11,764 bases of DNA from Bacteroidaceae bacterium. Lineage in GTDB: Bacteria > Bacteroidota > Bacteroidia > Bacteroidales > Bacteroidaceae. This document shows, piece after piece, positions 8,402-11,764 of this stretch. The position numbers and the translations under genes were made by a program. The notes beneath the pieces are model-generated. The model saw only the letters and a list, made by a program, of their open reading frames with translations, was not told the DNA's origin and made no database searches. The stretch is from positions 1 to 11,764 of the forward strand of contig JAFUNW010000170.1 of NCBI GenBank assembly GCA_017472905.1, read 5' to 3'. The stretch's first letter is position 1. Every line of letters starts with the position of its first letter.

Positions 8402-8485
8402 AATCTGCGGCTTGCAGATTCCGATTTGCTGCCCAACAGATTTATGTTTGCTGCTCAGCAAAATAAGGTCTGCTGCCCAGCAGAT
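8402..8485. repeat. Run of four related palindromes with a 22-base period
   Basis: Four short inverted repeats follow each other. Unit 1 is AATCTGC-GGCTT-GCAGATT (8402-8420). Unit 2 is ATTTGCTG-CC-CAACAGAT (8424-8441, one mismatch and one wobble). Unit 3 is TTTGCTG-CT-CAGCAAA (8447-8462). Unit 4 is TCTGCTG-CC-CAGCAGA (8469-8484). The centres are at about 8411, 8432.5, 8454.5 and 8476.5. Units 2 to 4 share the core TGCTG-C-Y-CARCA. The spacing of about two helical turns puts all units on one face of the DNA. No gene overlaps them. They could be operators for a protein that binds cooperatively, or degenerate copies of a dispersed palindromic element. Confidence 0.65.
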
Positions 8486-8723
8486 TTTCACGAGCCATCC
8501 GCAAAATATTCCTTTCATCGTAACTCTACTGTTTTTCAATGTATTATGCATGAAACAACAAACTTATTTTTTCAGAACAACTGCAAGATATGTTTAGCGT
8601 TGCAGACAAAAGAAATCACACTGCATTTACCTTGAGAGTACTGGATTGAATGTCCCCCTAAATATTAGGAAAAAGCAACTTTAAACGTGTTGTTTATCAA
8701 CTTGTTCGTATGACACTCATTGG

Positions 8724-8749
8724 AAACTGCTGTTTTTTCTAGGCAGTTT
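8724..8749. repeat. Inverted repeat in the intergenic region
   Basis: AAACTGC (8724-8730) and GCAGTTT (8743-8749) form a perfect 7-bp stem around a 12-base loop that includes a T6 run. It lies in the gene-free stretch 8088-8927, between the palindrome run and the 3' hairpins of the next gene. The surrounding bases 8520-8850 show no credible gene. A smaller stem, CCTAA-ATA-TTAGG, sits at 8657-8669. Confidence 0.35.
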
Positions 8750-8852
8750 GTGGGCTTTCGGATTACTATATTAATTTTGGTGTGTGTCTTTTGTAAAAGT
8801 TTCAACGGAGAATGTATCAATATTTAAATTTGTATCAAATACACAAAGAAAT

Positions 8853-8907
8853 AGCCTTATAATTTACGGAATCTATGTTTTTTTGCGATTCCGCGAGTTA
8901 TAAGGCT
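8853..8907 (-). terminator. Long imperfect hairpin after the 8928-10109 gene
   Basis: AGCCTTATAA (8853-8862) pairs with TTATAAGGCT (8898-8907) and CGGAATC (8867-8873) pairs with GATTCCG (8887-8893), separated by a 4x4 internal loop. This gives 17 bp around a 13-base loop. It lies 20 bases past the stop codon of the minus-strand gene and is followed on that strand by ATTTCTTTGTG, a moderately U-rich tail. Intrinsic termination or mRNA 3'-end protection is the natural reading. The loop carries a T7 run (A7 on the minus strand). Confidence 0.6.
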
Positions 8908-8913
8908 TAAGAG

Positions 8914-8927
8914 TTCTTTATAAAGAA
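8914..8927. repeat. Perfect 14-base palindrome touching a stop codon
   Basis: TTCTTTATAAAGAA reads the same on both strands and ends directly against the TAA stop (8928-8930) of the secreted protein gene. It may form the first of two consecutive 3' hairpins, or cruciform DNA. As RNA it would need a loop and so keep about five A/U pairs, which is weak. Confidence 0.45.
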
Positions 8928-10109
8928 TTATTTTATAGACGCTACCATATACAAAACATTCCTCCAATTGGGAGTCAAGAATTCATTATCTACAAACAGA
9001 GTTCCTCCATCCCCCTTAACACCTAATATTTCTTTAAGGTACATATCTGCACACAAACTATTGGTTTGCCGACAACTCTCTTCAAAAGAATAAGCAACAC
9101 GAACTCCATAACTCAATGTCTCATCTTTTTCGGTATAGCAAACAGTTTCTCCTCTTTTTAAATTAAAATCAGATGAAGTCACTTTATCCATTTTATATTT
9201 AGATTCCACCTTAAATTTCCAATATTGGCTCTTCTGATTGAAATAACCTTGAGAACTCAATTTAATTTCTGATTTCGGAGGAATAGCCACTACACGCTGT
9301 GCATAAGTAACAGTGGATGAAGAAGCGGACTTTCCCCCTCCTACATTTACTCCGTTAGCTAGAGTTCCAACAAGACCTCCAACACCTATAGCATCTGCCA
9401 CACTCCCCAAATTTACACTCGCTCCACCGGAAGTACCCGTAGTAGTTGATGTGGAAGAAGGAATATAATAAGGTGCAGCCTCTCCATTTCTCACAAAGAA
9501 GCTGTTCCCCAAATCCACATAAACAGTCTTTGCACTCATATTCTCAACAACAACCAGTATGCCTGGATTAAAACAATGAGCATCATTATAAAATATTGCC
9601 TTGGAATCTACCGTTTGTGTCCGAAGAGTTATTTTAACATGCTTATCCTGCAATCTTGTATCCTTTTTAAGTCCGAATGTGCAAAACAACATTTTAGCCT
9701 TTTTATCTTCCGGCTTTGTCCACCCGACTTTTTGTTGGTTGTATTCTTCGACAAGTTTTGCGTTCAATGCTGCAATCTCAGCCTCTTCCTCGGGCGTAAA
9801 CATCATGGAGTTCATTGGAGATTGCTGTTCGTTTTGGATAGGGAATGCCGCTTGATCTTTCTCTTCTTCCCCCATAATAACTTTGCGTCCATCCTGATAT
9901 TTAATCATCAGCACTTGGCTTTTATCCATCTTTTGAATGGTGGTTTCGGGAGCGTTTGTCAATTTATAAAAGATGGAGGAAGAACCTATTTCAATATCAT
10001 ACACTTTGTAAGAGTCGCCCTCTTGGGTAATTAATACATCTTGGGCAAAAGTTGTAGAAACGACACCTAAAAAAAGTACTGTAATATTAAATATTCTTGA
10101 ATATTTCAT
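8928..10109 (-). CDS. Secreted protein of unknown function
   Basis: I do not recognise a named family. The ATG at 10107-10109 gives 393 residues starting with a clean signal peptide (MKYSRIFNITVLFLGVVSTTFAQ). An in-frame ATG at 10137-10139 would add ten residues but lies inside the terminator-like element, so I reject it. Residues 24-80 (starting DVLITQEGDSYKVYDIEIG, ending MIKYQDGRKVIM) match a small N-terminal module common in secreted Bacteroidales proteins: a two-strand 'KDG..KVxEI..I.YKK' unit. An acidic Glu-rich linker follows, then a soluble beta-rich region from about 130. Residues 218-265 form a Ser/Thr/Gly stretch with hydrophobic GxxxG-like steps (VGGLVGTLANGVNVGGG). Four cysteines in the second half could form disulfides. 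It has a long structured leader, its own promoter and 3' hairpins, so it is a single-gene unit. Confidence 0.78.
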   Translation of the reverse strand: MKYSRIFNITVLFLGVVSTTFAQDVLITQEGDSYKVYDIEIGSSSIFYKLTNAPETTIQKMDKSQVLMIKYQDGRKVIMGEEEKDQAAFPIQNEQQSPMNSMMFTPEEEAEIAALNAKLVEEYNQQKVGWTKPEDKKAKMLFCTFGLKKDTRLQDKHVKITLRTQTVDSKAIFYNDAHCFNPGILVVVENMSAKTVYVDLGNSFFVRNGEAAPYYIPSSTSTTTGTSGGASVNLGSVADAIGVGGLVGTLANGVNVGGGKSASSSTVTYAQRVVAIPPKSEIKLSSQGYFNQKSQYWKFKVESKYKMDKVTSSDFNLKRGETVCYTEKDETLSYGVRVAYSFEESCRQTNSLCADMYLKEILGVKGDGGTLFVDNEFLTPNWRNVLYMVASIK

Positions 10110-10121
10110 TTTTTTAGAAAT

Positions 10122-10170
10122 AAAAAAGGCGTAAACCATCCGATGCTTATCACCTATTTAGGTTACCGCC
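10122..10170 (-). terminator. Terminator-like element just ahead of the start codon
   Basis: On the minus strand GGTTTACGCC (10137 down to 10128) is followed directly by T6 (10127 down to 10122). It can pair imperfectly with GGCGGTAACC (10170 down to 10161): two 4-bp blocks around a 2x2 mismatch, with a 23-base loop. A second possible partner is GGTG in the 3' strand of the rod's outer stem. Part of the first partner is also the 3' strand of helix P2 of the upstream RNA rod, so the two structures exclude each other. Termination has to be tested; the stem is not perfect. Confidence 0.45.
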
Positions 10171-10287
10171 AAGTGACCTCTACTACCAACAAGCACGAAT
10201 AGTCCACACCTATGACGGTGTGAACTTCCTTACTGCTTGTTCTCGGTAGTTGAATGTTTGGCGGTATTCAAATAGGTTGAGAACAAG
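10152..10287 (-). ncRNA. Rod-shaped structured RNA with a competing stem; leader element or 6S-like RNA
   Basis: Five nested helices can form. P1 is ACCTATTT/AAATAGGT (10152-10159 with 10270-10277). P2 is ACCGCCAA/TTGGCGGT (10165-10172 with 10258-10265). P3 is ACTACC/GGTAGT (10182-10187 with 10245-10250). P4 is AACAAGCA/TGCTTGTT (10188-10195 with 10234-10241). P5 is a 9-bp hairpin (10202-10210 with 10217-10225). The total is about 39 bp, separated by near-symmetric internal loops. P5 contains a G-U pair only if the minus strand is the RNA (C-A on the plus strand), which favours minus. A perfect 9-bp alternative, CTTGTTCTC with GAGAACAAG (10236-10244 with 10279-10287), competes with P4. It may be a switch in the leader of the downstream gene. 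Because rod shape with internal bubbles also describes 6S RNA, a stand-alone RNA is possible. No class was recognised. Confidence 0.6.
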
Positions 10288-10297
10288 AGCTAAAAGC

Positions 10298-10387
10298 TCA
10301 AATCCAATATTTATAAGTACGAACGGGAACGCTTTCCGTTGTTAATGTTTTGTTTTTACTTTCTCTGTTTGAAAGAGGTTGTCGCAT
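10298..10387 (-). CDS. Possible 29-residue leader peptide
   Basis: Within the leader an ATG (10385-10387) opens a 29-codon frame ending in TGA (10298-10300), just before the short stem GAGCT/AGCTC and the switch strand CTTGTTCTC of the RNA rod. The peptide is basic and polar, ends in VRTYKYWI, and has no signal or transmembrane segment. Its end position would let a ribosome affect the downstream fold. A six-codon frame lies just upstream. Nothing proves translation: short frames of this size occur by chance. Confidence 0.2.
   Translation of the reverse strand: MRQPLSNRESKNKTLTTESVPVRTYKYWI
10322..10340. repeat. Small stable hairpin in the leader
   Basis: AACGGGAA and TTTCCGTT form an 8-bp stem with one G-U pair (wobble on the plus strand) around a CGC loop. 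On the plus strand it is followed by a T-rich run (about 10343-10357), so it could act as a terminator for any plus-strand transcript crossing the rod RNA. On the minus strand it would be an early hairpin of the leader. Confidence 0.4.
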
Positions 10388-10476
10388 GGGCAACTCAGCT
10401 TTCTTGTGCGTTCATTCGTGTACTGTCTGTTTCTTATTTTATACGTTTAAAGAATTTAAAATCAATTTATCGGGAA

Positions 10477-10507
10477 CAAAAGTAATGAAAAGAAATATTC
10501 AAGCAAA
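10477..10507 (-). promoter_or_regulatory. Bacteroidota-type promoter of the structured leader and secreted-protein gene
   Basis: On the minus strand there is TTTG (10504-10507), a 19-base spacer, then TACTTTTG (10477-10484), an exact match to the -33/-7 consensus. Transcription would start near 10470 and cross about 360 bases before the ATG at 10107-10109, which is very long for this phylum. No other good promoter was found nearer to the gene. It is the only promoter-like site on the minus strand between the ATPase remnant and the RNA rod. Confidence 0.65.
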
Positions 10508-10580
10508 GAAAAGTCGGAAAAATCGAATGCCTTTTCTTTCGTGATTGCTAATTTTGCACCGTTTTCCTGCTAAACTTAAT
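10508..10580. other. Short gap between leader promoter and ATPase remnant
   Basis: No gene is seen. The plus strand has one -7-like octamer TAATTTTG (10549-10556) without a matching -33 element. Transcription from it would run antisense into the ATPase remnant. Nothing else stands out. Confidence 0.3.
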
Positions 10581-11710
10581 TTATATCAGAAATGGCAGAT
10601 AATTCTCCGGAGTCACGATATCCGTTCGCTGGGGATGATACGTTTCAAAGAATTGATTGGGAAGTTTGACTTGCTGCTTCTTTTCATTCCACTTCATCTC
10701 AAAGAGGTGCAGTTCACCGTTACATTCCTCGATATAGTCAATCTCTTGTTTATCACTCGTACGCCAGAAATACATATTAACCAATCGGTCGGCATAATGG
10801 TTGTACTTCAGGCGTTCGACAATGAAGAAGTTTTCCCACAATGCCCCTTTATCCTGCCTCAACTCCATCGGAGCAAAAGAGCGTAATACGGCATTGCGTA
10901 CACCGAGGTCATAGAAATAGATTTTCTTGCTCTTGGTCAGCTCCGTCCGGATATTGCGGCTGAAGCTGTTGAGCCGAAAAACGATGTAGCATTTTTCCAA
11001 GATGTCAATGTATTTCTCTACCGTCTTATTATCAATACCCACCGTCTTACTCAGTTCATTGTACGACACTTCGCTCCCGACCTGTAAGGCCAAAGCCACC
11101 AACAGTTTTTGCAAAACAGATGATTTGCGCAGCCCCTCCATTTCCAGAATATCCTTATATAAGTAGCTCTCTACGAGCTCAACAAGCGTCCGTTCCGGAG
11201 AAAGACTGCCCAACAAGACATCCGGGTAACTGCCATAAATCAAACGCCGATCGAATAAGTCGTTCACTCCTATCAGCCCTTTGGCTGCATACAATTCGCC
11301 AGTAGAGATTGGGTACAGGTGGTATTCAATCTTGCGCCCCGTCAAGGGTTCATTGAGTCGATTGTGCAAATCCAATGCAGAAGAGCCCGTCACAAGTAAC
11401 TGTCTTTTTGGGAAGTTGTCCACCATCAATTTGAGCGTCAGCCCGATATTTCCACCCGTTGTGCTTCGTCGATGACAATCACCTGCTTGTCGGCCATCAG
11501 CAGTTGCAGGTTCATCAGCGAAGGATTGGTCAATGCCTCTTTCACACTCTGCTGATCACAGTTGAGCCAGAGCAAATCATTCTCTGCTATTCCCTGAGTA
11601 AGCATCTGAAAGAGAGTCGATTTGCCCACTTGACGTGCTCCGATGAGCAATATAGCTTTCCCTTTCCCGAGATATTGCTCCAATATTTTCTGTAACGTAC
11701 GCTGAATCAT
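10581..11710 (-). pseudogene. AAA/DUF4143-type ATPase, broken by a one-base frameshift
   Basis: The gene would encode about 376 residues of the AAA_14/DUF4143 family: P-loop ATPases with a C-terminal PD-(D/E)XK-like DUF4143 domain, common in Bacteroidales and of unclear role. The N-terminal piece (11438-11710) has Walker A GARQVGKST (residues 24-32) and Walker B VIVIDEAQ (77-84), then runs into a stop after VEISG. The C-terminal piece (10581 to about 11450) continues in another frame with LLVTGSSALDL, TGRKIEYHLYPISTGEL, YGSYPDVLLG and LFEMKWNEKK, a nuclease-like beta strand. The join sits at TTT 11450-11452 (AAA on the minus strand). Restoring one A would read RVENIGLTLKLMVDN, which matches the family. 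The fault could be a true decay event or a homopolymer sequencing error. No promoter of the consensus type was seen before 11710. Confidence 0.88.
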
Positions 11711-11764
11711 ATATAAAGAATCTTACTTTTATTCAAAACTTCCACTTTGGATTTTTCGGCAAAA

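Noticed and set aside
8402..8485. CRISPR array
   Set aside because: The 22-base step includes the repeat itself, leaving only about 4-6 bases between palindromes, with no spacers and no cas genes.
8237..8635. 132-codon plus-strand open frame
   Set aside because: It covers the hairpin and palindrome repeats, has no signal, domain or sensible composition, and the repeats explain the open frame better.
10110..10139. Upstream ATG (10137-10139) for the secreted-protein gene
   Set aside because: It would place ten polar and basic residues before an otherwise ideal signal peptide and overlaps the terminator-like U-run.
10152..10277. Nested inverted repeats as a miniature transposable element (MITE)
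   Set aside because: No target-site duplication flanks the outer 8-bp repeat, and the interrupted stems with symmetric internal loops and wobble pairs look more like RNA. Multi-copy status is left open as a separate finding.
10140..10345. SRP RNA, tmRNA, RNase P or tRNA
   Set aside because: None of their conserved cores (such as the GGAAGGAAGCAGC-type SRP loop or a tRNA T-loop) is present; only the rod shape recalls 6S RNA, and that is left open.
10350..10544. 64-codon plus-strand open frame in the leader region
   Set aside because: It runs antisense to the leader promoter and leader, has no domain and no good upstream promoter.
10549..10556. Plus-strand TAATTTTG as a promoter
   Set aside because: It matches the -7 consensus but has no TTTG at -33 and would only drive antisense RNA into the ATPase remnant.

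Overview
The window looks like chromosomal DNA from a Bacteroides-type member of the Bacteroidales. Three things point there. First, the proteins include an LptC of the Bacteroidales type, a type III pantothenate kinase (CoaX) and an OmpA protein joining TPR, PD40 and OmpA domains. Second, upstream regions carry the Bacteroidota sigma-ABfr promoter pattern (TTTG, a 19-20 nt spacer, then TAnnTTTG). Third, A-rich stretches precede start codons where a Shine-Dalgarno sequence would otherwise be expected. Every convincing gene is on the minus strand, so transcription runs from high to low coordinates.

Positions 1-3827, read right to left, hold a compact cell-envelope operon: coaX, a FadL/PorV-like outer-membrane barrel overlapping it by 14 bases, a secreted TPR protein, and the N-terminal part of lptC running off the left edge. 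Positions 4000-8087 hold topB (DNA topoisomerase III), followed 50 bases later by an OmpA-family lipoprotein with a PorE-like domain order. topB has a near-perfect promoter at 8118-8149.

Positions 8088-8927 hold no credible gene but are unusually structured. They contain copies of ATGAAAGGAG, a run of four related palindromes with centres about 22 bases apart, and strong hairpins at the 3' end of the next gene. Positions 8928-10109 encode a secreted protein of unknown function. Positions 10110-10470 form its long 5' leader, driven by a clear promoter at 10477-10507. The leader can fold into a rod of about 39 base pairs and contains a perfect 9-bp pairing that competes with that rod. A terminator-like element follows just before the start codon. 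This is the best candidate in the window for an undescribed regulatory RNA.

Positions 10581-11710 are an AAA/DUF4143-type ATPase gene broken by a one-base loss in a run of A. The rest of its reading frame is intact.
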